Of a stretch of DNA of 64,000 bases, positions 12,445 to 23,029 are shown in pieces (the first letter of the stretch is position 1; every line of letters begins with the position of its first letter). The translations under genes were made by a program, and so were the position numbers. Origin of the DNA: Endomychus coccineus (Eukaryota > Arthropoda > Insecta > Coleoptera > Endomychidae); contig OY294068.1 in NCBI GenBank assembly GCA_958510875.1, positions 192,968,315-193,032,314 on the forward strand. Reading direction: 5' to 3'. The notes under the pieces are model-generated. The model did not search any database. It saw nothing but the letters and a program-made list of their open reading frames with translations, and had not been told where the DNA came from.

Positions 12445-12488
12445 CGTCTTTACGTACGTTTCGGTCTCACGACCATCGTCAGAAGATG
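12445..12488 (-). ncRNA. Hammerhead ribozyme motif, essentially complete
   Basis: Read on the minus strand from 12488 to 12445: stem I strand CATCTT (12483-12488), core CTGACGA (12476-12482, fits CUGANGA), T, stem II GGTC with GTGA tetraloop and GACC (12463-12474), GAAA (12459-12462), stem III CGT/ACG with almost no loop, then TA (the U-H cleavage position), then stem I strand AAGACG (12445-12450). Stem I pairs with one mismatch. Very short stem III hammerheads are known from Penelope-like elements and small retrozyme-like repeats (family knowledge). Another diverged copy is at 26529-26572. Confidence 0.8.
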
Positions 12489-13740
12489 TATCACTATATA
12501 AAACTAATTGTATGAAGCACAAAGCGTCCTTAACGTCCTGGTTTGGAAAGATAGCGCGTACACTTAGTTCGGGAAATTGTTAAAATGAATGGGTTGTACT
12601 AAATTACTAAATATGACTACTTTTCATGTTCAGGGTTTAAGTATAGCGGGATTCATCAGAGGTATAGAAGTTTGCAATAAACCCTATTCGTTTTAATGAA
12701 GTAAATAATATCAATAATAAATTCCAAGTTCGCATATATTGTTGTGCCAGTTTTAATACTGTTCCTGAGCACTCGAAAATCACGTTTAATAATTGAATTT
12801 ATTGGTCTAATTTAAGTAATACGATAATACAATGAACCAGACGAATATAAGACATTGATTTCGATTTCCGAATTAAGTTATTTTTAAGACTTTGTTGGTT
12901 CGCTCTACCACATACTCCATATATGCTCAACACTTTCATGTATTGAGGCCAATGATACTGGCAGCAAGGTTGCTATAAGTGCCTGCAAGTAGATGAGCGA
13001 CTTTATCGATTTTATAAACGAATGCCATAAGGGTCAATATTTTCGTTGTAGTTATCCCGCTAAAATCCGACTGTATATTATGGACGATACATTCGATTTT
13101 AAACCTTAAATTGGGACATTTTGAACTTTACATAATTATGTGGTAACCATTTTAGGCGAAAGTGTAAGGATAAAGATAAAATTGATCTATATAATTATAG
13201 ACTAAACAATAATAGTTGTTCATTGATTGAAAACGAATTGAGTTCAATTTTAATTAGTAGTACATCGATTGATTTATTTTCTAAAATGATACACAATACA
13301 ACAATATAATGTAGTAAGTGAATTGGAGTTAACATGATGTCAATCGCAATATTGAGAAGAAACAGCTATGTCTGTCTTGTTCGACTAGCAGTCTTTCATG
13401 ATCAAATTATCAACCTTAATGTAACAAGACGATTTAATGTTCTCATCGTGCCGTGGAGTCTGCAATGATAGCTCCAGTACACACACAGTATTAGAAAGGT
13501 ACACGTCCAACGTCCAATTCAGAATATCCGAGTTCCACTCATTCACATCATCACATCTTCATCGAGGTTTAAAAATTATAAACCAAATGTACGTTGTAGC
13601 CATTTGCCAACTTCAGTTTAACCTTTGTAGTCCTTGCTTAATCCCTAGTCTTGAATGTTTCGCCACCAAGATTGACCCAGATGAAATCTGCATCTTCAGT
13701 TCAAACTTCACAGGCAGCGTGGTGTATACGAAGGCAAGTG
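12489..13740. other. AT-rich non-coding stretch
   Basis: Probably includes the rest of the ribozyme-bearing repeat on the right of 12488, but I cannot define its end. No gene supported. Confidence 0.35.
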
Positions 13741-13792
13741 AAAAGTCCCTAACAAATGAAACAAGGAAAGACTTATTTGGTCAAAACTTATT

Positions 13793-14001
13793 TTATTTCT
13801 CAACATCACCTCCTTGTAGCACGATACACTTTTTCCAAAGTTGTACTAATTTTTCGATCTCTCCCAAATAATATGGTTTCGGTAATGCTTCAAAATAGGC
13901 GTTTGTTTCAGCGATAATCTCATCGTTGAAGCCAAATCTCTTTCAGCCGAGTCATTTATTCAAGGATGGAAATAGATAAAAATCTTGGAGGGTCAAATCT
14001 A
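13793..14001 (-). mobile_element. mariner transposase C-terminus, decayed
   Basis: Minus-strand translation gives LDLTLQDFYLFPSLNK (the position of the YSPDLAPSDYFLFPxLK motif), then FNDEIIAETNAYFEALPKPY and KLVQLWKKCIVLQGGDVEK before a stop at 13793-13795, which is the normal ending of mariner transposases. There are stops and one frame change between the two blocks. The bases 3' of the stop (13735-13790) would hold the terminal repeat, but I could not define it. The rest of the transposase is missing. Confidence 0.75.
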
Positions 14002-14070
14002 GAGAATATCGTGGATGACGAACCAACCTCAAAAACACCAGGGACTGAATTTACCTATATAGGAAGGCAC

Positions 14071-14346
14071 TTAATAGATGATTGACTCAATAACGTCGAC
14101 CCGTTGTTCCATTGGCCTGTGTTCATCGCCACATTTCGCGATATGATCAAGTCGGAACTTGTTATTTTGCACCACTATCAAATTTTTGCCATTTTCACTG
14201 TACATCCCAAAACTATTCGAAAAATAGTTCTGACTTAATGACTGCAGTGAAAGTACGCATTGTCTTTGCAAGAGCTTGGCAACAGACAAGCATATAAGCA
14301 GAGGGTCGAAAAGGGGCGGACTTATTGTACGTAATTTCACAAGCAA
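14071..14346 (-). other. Unidentified open frame, 91 codons
   Basis: A minus-strand frame between the mariner and LINE remnants with a Leu/Ser-rich first half and a charged second half. I recognise no domain. It may be chance or part of an older element. Confidence 0.2.
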
Positions 14347-14364
14347 CAGTTAGGCAGCCGTCAA

Positions 14365-15560
14365 TGTTTCTGGCATCTGTATGCCCCCGTTATAGGAGAT
14401 ACCAGCAAAGGTTCCTTGAGGACTGTCAAATCTGGACCCTCCTCTGACCAGTTTGTCCACTCTCATTCCTTTTCCAACCTAAGTGACCCGGGATCCAGAT
14501 CAGCCTTGAGTGAAGATTTTCTAGGTATCCCTGACAAGCTTCGAGGGCACAGTTGGGCCTTTCAGTGCCGCTTGACTTTCCAAACAGATCCTGATGGTAT
14601 CATTTATCTTACCATAGCCTAGTATCTTCTCCGCACATCTGTAAATGGTAAGCATTTCGGCTTGGAAGAATGTATCTCCCATTCGCACGGAGTACCCATC
14701 AATATATCTAGGGCCGCAAAAGCCTGCTCCAACTCTTGTGTTTGTTCTAGACCCATCCGTATACCAAATTGTGCCGTGCTGTAATTTTCCCATTCCTGCC
14801 TCGACAGGATAACGAATCTGAAATGCTGCTCCGCACAGTGCTTTGATTCTGTTCTGCGGTTCTAGTGGCAACTTTTCAGGCTTCCTCCTAAATAGACGGG
14901 ATTGTTCTGCATTCCATTTCTTTAGGGAGCCATTGCAGCTAAGTCTGTAGAACGCCATCATTGCGAGATTCCTCATCGTCATTGATAGGGGTTGCACCCA
15001 CAGCAAGGCCATCAATGCTTCAGTCGGTGTACTCTTCCTCGTGGATGTATTGCCTCCGAGGAAGAGTCCCTGTATTCTGTCCAGAAGTTTCTGGGCTATA
15101 GCCAGCTGCTTCGGCCCCAAGCCCCACTTCATGCCAATTGGTCTCTCACACTGCCAAAAGGTTATCGAAGCATTTTGGCACCTAGTCTCCAGTTGCTTCT
15201 GCCAGAGTAGTTTTTTTTCCAGGGTGACTCCGAGATACTTCACGTCTCGAAAAAGTCAATTGACTTGCCCCCGATTATCTTCTTAGAGGCATGATTTTGT
15301 ACCTTTTGGAGAAGATGATAATGGTAGTTTTCTCTGGCTGAATAGAGAGTTTGTTCTCTGTAATTATCAAGGGTTATTGAACAAGCTCCTGCAAGATACC
15401 CTTGTAGGCTTCTCTGGAGAGTATGGCGACATCATCCACATAGCCTACCGTCTTAATACCAGCACGATTGAACCTTACTATCAGTAGCTCATGCGCGACC
15501 AAACTCCATAAAAGGGGAGAGAGTATCCCTCCCTTCGGCATATATCTACGGGGTTAATTT
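14365..15560 (-). mobile_element. LINE fragment: RT palm end, thumb and RNase H
   Basis: Best preserved of the RNase H-bearing LINEs. From 15560 leftwards on the minus strand: PKGGILSPLLWSLVAHELL, then GIKTVGYVDDVAILSR (YVDD catalytic motif of reverse transcriptase), then after frame changes a 240-codon open stretch (15243-14521) with KYLGVTLEKKLLWQ, the post-RT helical region and RNase H with IWYTDGSRTNTRVGAGF (first Asp), FFQAEMLTIYRCAEKIL (Glu) and ICLESQAALK (second Asp, here changed to Glu). A further frame gives GNE then RVDKLVRGGSRF near 14420-14450. The catalytic Asp loss and frameshifts indicate a dead copy. Homologous to 2826-3430. Confidence 0.85.
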
Positions 15561-16768
15561 TTTGATGAGCGTTTCAATCCGCTCTGTTCCACTGAGAATG
15601 AAGTACCCAAGTAAAAGTAAAACTTCAGTTGTTGTTATATGAGTCAGCAGGGAACGATTAAAAAACTTGACCTCCAACATTCTGCTGTTCTCTCATATTT
15701 TGATGCTTATTATTTTTGCATAACAGTAGGTTGGAATATCTGTTGCTATTAAAATATTCATTCATCATTGTGATATTCTTCAATAACTTTCAAACGCTTA
15801 GCACGTATTTAAAAACGTTGTGGCATTTTATTACCTTGTCATTGAAAATGCATTCTATGTTCAACAATTTCATGAATGATGCATAAACTATTAACTTCGA
15901 AATACCTAAATGCAATGGGCGAATTTCGTTCATTTGCGTAGTCGGAAGGCACAACATTGAACTTGAACTTACATCTAAAACGGAACAATTTATTTCATTT
16001 CGATTGATAGAATAATAATGATTGAATTGATTTGAGATATCAGTTGAGATATCAGTTCTAAATGGATATGAAGCGGTGATCAATCGATCACTGATTTCCC
16101 TCACTTTTGTTAGCACTTTTGACATTTCTGTGAGTCAAATATATGATTGGATAGGAACAGAAAATATATTGGAAATGATTTAGAAAAAGCCAATAAAAGA
16201 TGTCACATTAAACTCTATGTTTCATTGACATTTCATTCAAATAGTTTACTCAATGTATTTTGCATCCTTATATTTTAAACTGATACCTGTCGTCAGGTTG
16301 ACTATCGAAATTTACCGAAGAGTACTCATCAAAAGATGCGTATAATACAAAAATAAGATCAAAGCTTATCGTGCCCAGCTGTTTTGAAGTTTCTCCAAAC
16401 CAATTGCAAAAAATTAAAATCCAGTTGATTCTCTCCCCTAACCAAATATGATGACATTCTGACTAATATTCCACTAGAAAAAGCCAACTTTTTTGTTGAA
16501 ATTCCACTTTGAATCCTCAAGGGATAAGCCCTCCTAATAATATTGCTGCCATCGATGGCCATATGGCTGAAATTGTCTTTCGCCAGCCAGCATAATTAGG
16601 TGAATTCTGTTTGATCACAATACCAAAAAGGAAATGGGGTCAGACGGAATTCCGCCTGTTATTCTTAAGAAAGGTTCCCCAGAATTTGTTTGTTTCCATC
16701 TGAAAGACTCAAGTCCAACTGAATAACAATTATTGTTTCGTTATGGTGTCTGTAAACACATTAAAGAG
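15561..16768. other. Non-coding, with part of a dispersed repeat
   Basis: About 16130-16310 resembles 31450-31640 (shared blocks such as GGAACAGAAA, AAACTCTATGTT/ATACTCTATGTT, GTCAGGTTGACT). No gene supported. Confidence 0.45.
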
Positions 16769-18129
16769 ACACTATAGATAAGAAATAATCACCCTCATCC
16801 ACTAAAAATACTATTAACGTACCGAGGACTTTTCGGCTACCAAGTACTTCAATATAGTGCAGTCCAATGGGTCATCAGAAGAAAGTTGACCATGTATAAA
16901 GTTACGCAAATTGTTTATATTACTTATAAACAATTACAATGCAAAATTTGACCGTTTTTGATCGTATAAAGACTATTTTTGGTAAGTGAACATGTGAAAC
17001 TAGTTAAACAAATGGTTGAATTAACTTCATTTGTTATAAGCAATTTAACGACAAAATAGATCAATTCGACCAAAACTTCGAGTTTAGGGTCGTTTTCGGA
17101 TAATTTTGGTATTCTGAGTTTGTTTTATCGTCAATATCGTCGAATGTATACCCACATATTCGCTAATTTGTTTTAAACAAATTAGATTTATTATTTAATA
17201 TACGAATTTGACCAAAATGTCGAGTCTATAGCTGTTTTCGGAAAATTTGGGCCTCCTGGTTAGGATTTTATTGCTATTATTGTCTTTAAATGTATACATA
17301 AATTTTTAAATTGTTATAAGCAAATTATTTATGGACAAGTATACGAATCATGCCAAAATTTCAAGTGTTATGTGTATTTTAAATGAATCTATATTAATAA
17401 TCAAATAAATTATATCAAAAAAATCAAAACAATTAGACGTATTTTACTAGAAAAATCTCAACTATAAACTCGATATTTTGGTCAAATTCGTATTTTTATT
17501 GATAAACATAATTGTTTATAACACTTCATAAATGTAGTATGCATTTAAAGCCCATAATAGCAATAAAATACTACTCAGAAGGTCAAAATTATTCGACAAC
17601 GACTATTTAATAATATGTATTATTATATTATATTATACATTATCTTTAATAATCAATATAATTTGTTTACAACAAATTAGCAAATTTGTGGGTATACATT
17701 CGACGATATTGACGATAACATCGAACTTAGAATACCAAAATTATCCGAAAACGACCCTAAACTCGGAGTTTTGGTCGAATTCATCTATTTTGTTGATAAA
17801 TAAATTGTTTGTAACAAATGAAGTTGATTCAAGTATTTGTTTAACTAGTTTCACATGTTCACTGACAAAAAATAGTCTCCTTCCGATCAAAAACAGTAAA
17901 ATTTTGCATTTATATCGTTTATTTATTGTTTATAAGCAATATAAACAATTTGCGCAACTTTATTTGTGGTCAACTTTTTTTCTGATTATATTCTGAAGAG
18001 AATGCAGTTTGCCCCATCAAAATCGATCCATTTCCCAAGAATTTACGGGTTTGGCCTATTTTTATACCGTTTTGATTGCACTAATAGTATTTTTAGTGTA
18101 TAAGGGTGATTATTTCTTATCAATAGTGT
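16769..18129. repeat. 1.36 kb palindromic element with arms made of ~141 bp tandem units
   Basis: The ends are inverted copies: ACACTATAGATAAGAAATAA at 16769 and, on the complement from 18129, ACACTATTGATAAGAAATAA. The arms stay alignable inward to about 17400 and 17520. Within the left arm GACCAAAACTTCGAG (17068), GACCAAAATGTCGAG (17210) and TGCCAAAATTTCAAG (17351) repeat every 141-142 bp, so each arm is a short tandem array. The left end also holds the string CTGATGA and GCCGAAAAGTCC on the minus strand, the two halves of a hammerhead-like motif separated by an insertion. No target duplication found and no coding potential. Confidence 0.85.
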
Positions 18130-18602
18130 TATAATATATCCACAGTGTGAACTCTTTTATGGTTTATTAAATTGAAGATAATCGCCATACCTTATAAGCG
18201 TGCTTATTTTGATTTATATTGAAAGAGCGCTCCCACTGTTTTCGGTTGTAAATTATATAATAATTATATTTAGTTTATTATTTCTAAGAAATAAATAAAT
18301 AGCATATGTTGCAATATTTGCTGACTGTGAATTTTCCTCACCTCATGTTACTAGGATTATAATTATTAAACATTTCTAGTGCCGTGATGTGTGAGGTCAA
18401 AATTGTTTAACAAATTATGAGAGATTAATTATCCAAGTCGCTCGATCGAAACCAACAACAGTTATTGCATCCTTACTGAACAAATAAGCGATGTTATTTT
18501 AGTTTTATAACATACTTTTATCCTACTTGATAATGTGAGGTCGCGTTATTCAGTGAACAGACGATGACGAAGTGTAAAATATAAATGTGTCTTCTGTTAT
18601 AG
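18130..18602. other. Upstream intron or promoter region of the exon at 18.6 kb
   Basis: AT-rich. It ends in TGTCTTCTGTTATAG, a plausible splice acceptor. No TATA box or other promoter element I can defend. Confidence 0.4.
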
Positions 18603-19995
18603 TTTTTCCGGCTTTTGGACTGCCCGCCCTACGGAGGAAGAGGGGGCAGCACACAACATTCCATGGTACATTGGCGGGATTTACCCCAGAAAAGTTCTAC
18701 CACCACCTCAAACGATATCGAATGAGAATTACCCTTTCAATGGCATCAGCTATGAAGATATCAATGATTTGAAACCGCCACACGACGGATATAAGTACGA
18801 ATTACACACGTCAAGACTAATTATCTCACAAGATATGTCAAACGATGAAAATTCCAAAATTATATCTGCGGAAATCCAGGAAAATTCTACAGGCTGCTGT
18901 ATTACCGACACCCATAGTTCCGAGAATATCTACGAGGTGACGCGCGATGTCACTAACCAGATTAAATCGAGTCGATGCTCTTGTAGTCCAAGAAAGGTGA
19001 ATAAATGCATGGACTTATACTTACAAAGAGTTGCAATGGCAACAACGACCATCGTTGATGCTAAGGGCGAAGACCTAGCGGAAACCGCCATAGGAAGACA
19101 AAGACGCACTGGAGTATACGAAATAGGTGATGAACTAGAGTCGAAGCATTCGATCTTTTTTAAAAGTGTTAAAAAACTGACGGACAATTGTTTAGAACTG
19201 CTACAGAAAACAACAAAAACTATACACATGTCTTCGAGTAATATAACAAGCGATACAAAAAAACTCTTAAACGATTTCAATAAAGACAGTGATGACATTC
19301 ATTTGTTACCGCCGCCGAGTGGGTATTGTAGTTCGACGGCTTCCGGGGCTAGTGATGACGAAAGGTGCTACGAAAAGGTACAAGTAAGAAGATCTGCTAG
19401 TTCCGATTCTGCTATAGTTCCTAGTGATGAGGATTCTCCAGTGTTAAATTCCAATTGGTGTGACGTTAAGAAAGATGCAAACGAAGAAACGGCCTTGAAT
19501 TTTCAATACAGCCCATACAGCCCCAGAGGATCGATTGACCACGAAAACGTTCCCAGTAAAACCTTAATTGAAGCGCATTACGTGCCGTTTCCTATAGACC
19601 GGAAGTTCAGTGACAGTGTAAGTGAAAGTACGGATTTCGAAGCGTTTAACATTAATAACAACAACAGCGACGACAGTCGAAGACAAAGTTGTTACACTGA
19701 TGACGGTGAGGAGATAACGCGGTATCGATATTGGCGAACGCCTTCCGTCGTTGTAAGTGACTATTCGGACGATATAATGGGATTAACACTGGAAGACATC
19801 GAATACATTCGAAACCAGCGGAATCAGAATTCTTCATCCCCGGATTCCAGTTTGCACAGTTCCTGTAGTAATTTAAATTTTTGCGCGTCCACTGTTCACA
19901 GTTTGGAACCTTTTCGGAAAATTTCCGATTGTTCAACTTGCTCCACGTTCAGCGGGGACGAAGAAGACAGTGACTTAACGTCGAAGAACAAAGAG
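18603..19995 (+). CDS. Long host-gene exon encoding a Ser/Asp-rich protein, unidentified
   Basis: One plus-strand frame is open from 18568 to 20022 and has the composition of a real protein. The first in-frame ATG is at 18835, but protein-like sequence (PWYIGGIYPRKVLPPP, NENYPFNGISYEDINDLKPP) precedes it, so I infer an internal exon beginning at the acceptor TTCTGTTATAG|T. It ends at AAAGAG|GTTAGT, a good donor at 19996, so the last eight codons before the stop are probably intron read-through. Visible features: a possible coiled or helical segment (HSIFFKSVKKLTDNCLELLQ), many short Ser-rich and acidic stretches (SSTASGASDDE, SASSDSAIVPSDED), and a motif-like block TPSVVVSDYSDDIMGLTLED. No signal peptide or membrane segment in this exon. 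It slightly recalls large nuclear-envelope or cytoskeletal adaptors such as Klarsicht, but that is a hunch from memory. The other exons are not in the window as far as I can see. Confidence 0.7.
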
Positions 19996-21650
19996 GTTAG
20001 TTGTATTTTTATGTTGTTGTAATGATGATTTAATTGTTTTGCCTTTGAATCACCTACAAGAGCATTCCTTTTAATGCGATGACGTCTGTATAAAAAAACA
20101 GTATAAAGCGTTTTGCGTCACAGAGACTCCCACCTGCAGGTTAAATATTAAATCGGAGGTCCCAAACATGTCCGGATACTGACATAAGAACGCAATAAGG
20201 TATTTATCTCGAAAACTATAAGAGATACGAAGATTAATAGACAATTGTATCTTTTGAGTACAACCGGGATATCCGAAAAAAAAACAGTAATTCATAAACA
20301 TCATTATTTTCCCCGGGTTCCTGTTATGAGAAGGATTTCAATAGAAATTGTATGTTTACGTTGTCTCTTTTTCCTCGCTACCTGCTTCATCGGTTAGCAG
20401 TTAGCAGGGACATTTCAAGAGAATACATTGAAAAATATATTACAATTAACGGCTTTTCATCGGCAAACTAGCAGAAATTATTAAAACCTAAAAAATACTG
20501 TAGCGGAAATCTATTTTCCATTTAATTCTGTTGGAATGTCTCTGCTCTCTGCGTGGTTCTGCTAGTACTACGTTACAACTTGCAGAAACTTGAGAAAAAA
20601 AAAGGATATAAAACTTGCAGTTCATAATGGAGGACAGAATTGTGTTTACACGAACAAGGACAACATTTAGATCATTAACTGTGATTTATTTTTGTTTTCA
20701 CAATTCACTTCATTGTTGTTGTTAGTTCATAGTTTATTATAATTGTTACTCCATCCAATAACTTGACATACTTCGTTGTGGTTGTCGATTTCGGGATACA
20801 TGTTTAAATACATTTCTGATGTCTGAACATCGTATTTGTAATGAAGTTTCATCATATACCTTTTTTCTCCATTCATAAAAGCCACTTTTTCCAACAACGT
20901 GTGACGGATTGAAGGACAATATTAAAACTGTCGAAATCGAAGCTCATTATGGCAAAACATTTCTTCTGTTGTCACGCATTTGTGATATATCATTGAAAAG
21001 GTGATAAAAACTGCAATAATCCAATTCAGCGACCATCAGAAAAAATACAGTTGATGATGGTGGTCAAAAGATGAAATTTCGGACGGCGAATCCCGAAACG
21101 CTATCACGTAGCGGCAAAAATGTGTTTTGATATTCTTCGTGGTTTTCCGGATATTTCAGGATATATTCGGAATTTTAAACTTTGTCCCACTTCAACCATA
21201 TTCCTTTCTTATAGTTTTCGAGAATCCAACGGAGAAGATCGAATTTGAAATACACAGTATTTTAGATATGTTCGAGTAAGAAGAGAAGGTAACAAGGAGG
21301 ACCTTAAAATGGGCAAATGTCATGTCGATTAAATATGTTTGAAAAGCTGCATATTTATCGAAAAGTTCAATTTTCCCTCTGTGTTTTTATCATTTCAGGA
21401 GTTACCAGCTTAAATCAGCTTTCACTCATATTTCAGGTCTTTTTTTTATAAAAATATTTGTGTTTTACGTCCGGAAGGTAAATTACGAATGTCTTCTCAA
21501 ATATGTGAAATTGTGATCGTAGGTACTTTCATTGAAAACAAGAGACAAACGCGTCAACAAGTATTCTGTTTACTAAAACAAAGGTACCTACCTCAAATTA
21601 TGAAACTTATCTAACCCAAATAGTTTGATGTTTCGACGACAATATTTGAA
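19996..21650. other. Probable intron of the 18.6 kb gene
   Basis: Begins with the donor GTTAGT. AT-rich, no further exon of comparable composition found, so the intron may extend past the Penelope-like insertion. Confidence 0.4.
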
Positions 21651-21669
21651 ATATATTATGATTCCACCT

Positions 21670-22700
21670 CCAATTTGAAGACGTTGACGATGTGACGTTT
21701 GGAGCTCGGGCGGGAGTTTGGAGCATGTTTTTTAAGGATTTTGGAAATTCGATCTGTTTAATTTTCACTATATGGAAGATAGGCGAAGTGTATTTCTTAA
21801 TGGCTTTTTGGATGTTGCAATGGGAGAAATAATTTGATAATAAGACAGAAAAAAAAATGTTTTAATTCTGATTTTAAGGATTAGGGTTGAGATAAGTTGA
21901 CAACTCTGTCGACCAAGGAGTTTATGACAGATTGCTTTCGGGCAGAGTGGTGGTGGGAAAGGCCATTGAGGTATATATCAGTGTAGGTGGATTTTCGATA
22001 CACAGAATGTCCTAAAGTACCGTCAGTCTATCGACTAACTGATACATCTAGGAACGAGAGTGAACCTTTCGATTCTACTACCACGGTGAAAAGGATTTCG
22101 GGATGAAATTTAAATAATTCAGGAAGGGAACAGGATTTTCGTGACCATGTTGCCAAATGACAAAAGTGCCGTCGAAATATCTAAACCAACATTTCGACTT
22201 GAAAACAAATGAGTAATAATAGCATCTGGCTCAAAAGTTTCCATGAAGATGTTAGCTATGACCGGAAAAAGTGGGGAACCCATGACAACTCCCGAGGACT
22301 GCTCGTAAAACTTGCCATCGTATAGAAAATATGTGGAAGATATATAAAAATCAATTAACGGCAGTAAGTCCATTGAAATGTTTCTGGCAGGTAACAGTTG
22401 AAAAATTATGGAAAGGGTGTCTGAAATAGGAACATTGGTATAGAGTGATTCGACGTCGAAGCTGACGAAAAAACCGCCTGGGTCAAGTTTTAGCCTTTGG
22501 AGTTTTCCAACGAAACGAAAGGAATTTAGGATAAAACTGTTGGAATTACGTACAAGAGGTTCTAGAATAGATGACAGATATCGAAAGAGTTTATAAGTAG
22601 GGGATCCGATAGTGCTGACAATTGGTCTCAGGGGAACTGAGGGCTTATGATTTTTAGGCAAACCATATAAATGGGGTCTTCTTGAACAATGGGGGATAAA
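21670..22700 (-). pseudogene. Penelope-like retroelement reverse transcriptase, decayed
   Basis: A 180-codon minus-strand frame (22661-22119) contains MPKNHKPSVPLRPIVSTIGS, FVSFDVESLYTNVPISDTL, and SSGVVMGSPLFPVIANIFME, the ordered palm motifs of Penelope-like element reverse transcriptases. After a frame change the active-site block reads CWFRYFDGTFVIWQHG, so the catalytic Y-V-D-D has become Y-F-D-G. Further frames give LSFLDVSVSR, DGTLGHSVYRKSTYTD and LNGLSHHHSARKQSVI, the thumb region. The C-terminal GIY-YIG endonuclease is not recognisable in the decayed stretch down to about 21670. It may sit within an intron of the upstream gene, on the opposite strand. The element is dead: active-site loss plus at least two frameshifts. 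Confidence 0.85.
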
Positions 22701-22983
22701 AAATTTCTAATCTGGATCAGGAAGGGGAGAGAATGACGGATAATTTATGAAATTGAACGTTCTATAGAGGGGGTGGTATCTTTTGGTAGGAGTTTAGAGG
22801 AATTACTATTCAAGATATCGAAATACGAATATGTTAGAGCGTTGATTGAAATTCAATCAACGGTCAGAGTCTGAATAAAATTCTTAAAACAATACTTAAG
22901 TTTCGTCGAAATTATTGTTGAAGGACTTCAAATTATTAGCAAACAATAAATCTGGCTTATTAACTGTGTGTCTTAAATACCGT

Positions 22984-23026
22984 CTGATGATGGCGTAATG
23001 GTCGAAACAGTCAAAAGTCACTGTTT
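22984..23026 (+). ncRNA. Partial hammerhead-like motif beside the Penelope remnant
   Basis: Plus strand: CTGATGA (22984-22990), T, a weak stem II GGC/GTC, GAAA (23004-23007), stem III CAGT (23008-23011) and ACTG (23020-23023) with an 8-base loop, then TT. No partner strand for stem I was found. It points opposite to the adjacent Penelope-like ORF. Confidence 0.45.
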
Positions 23027-23029
23027 CAA

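Noticed and set aside
13437..13871. 144-codon plus-strand frame
   Set aside because: Its right part is antisense to the mariner transposase remnant and the left part has no recognisable domain.
16800..16885. Functional hammerhead at the left end of the palindromic element
   Set aside because: CTGATGA and GAAA are separated by more than 35 bases of unpaired sequence; only relics.
18587..18772. Open frame of 61 codons just before the host exon
   Set aside because: It overlaps the start of the main frame, is in another frame, and its composition is worse than the main frame at the same bases.
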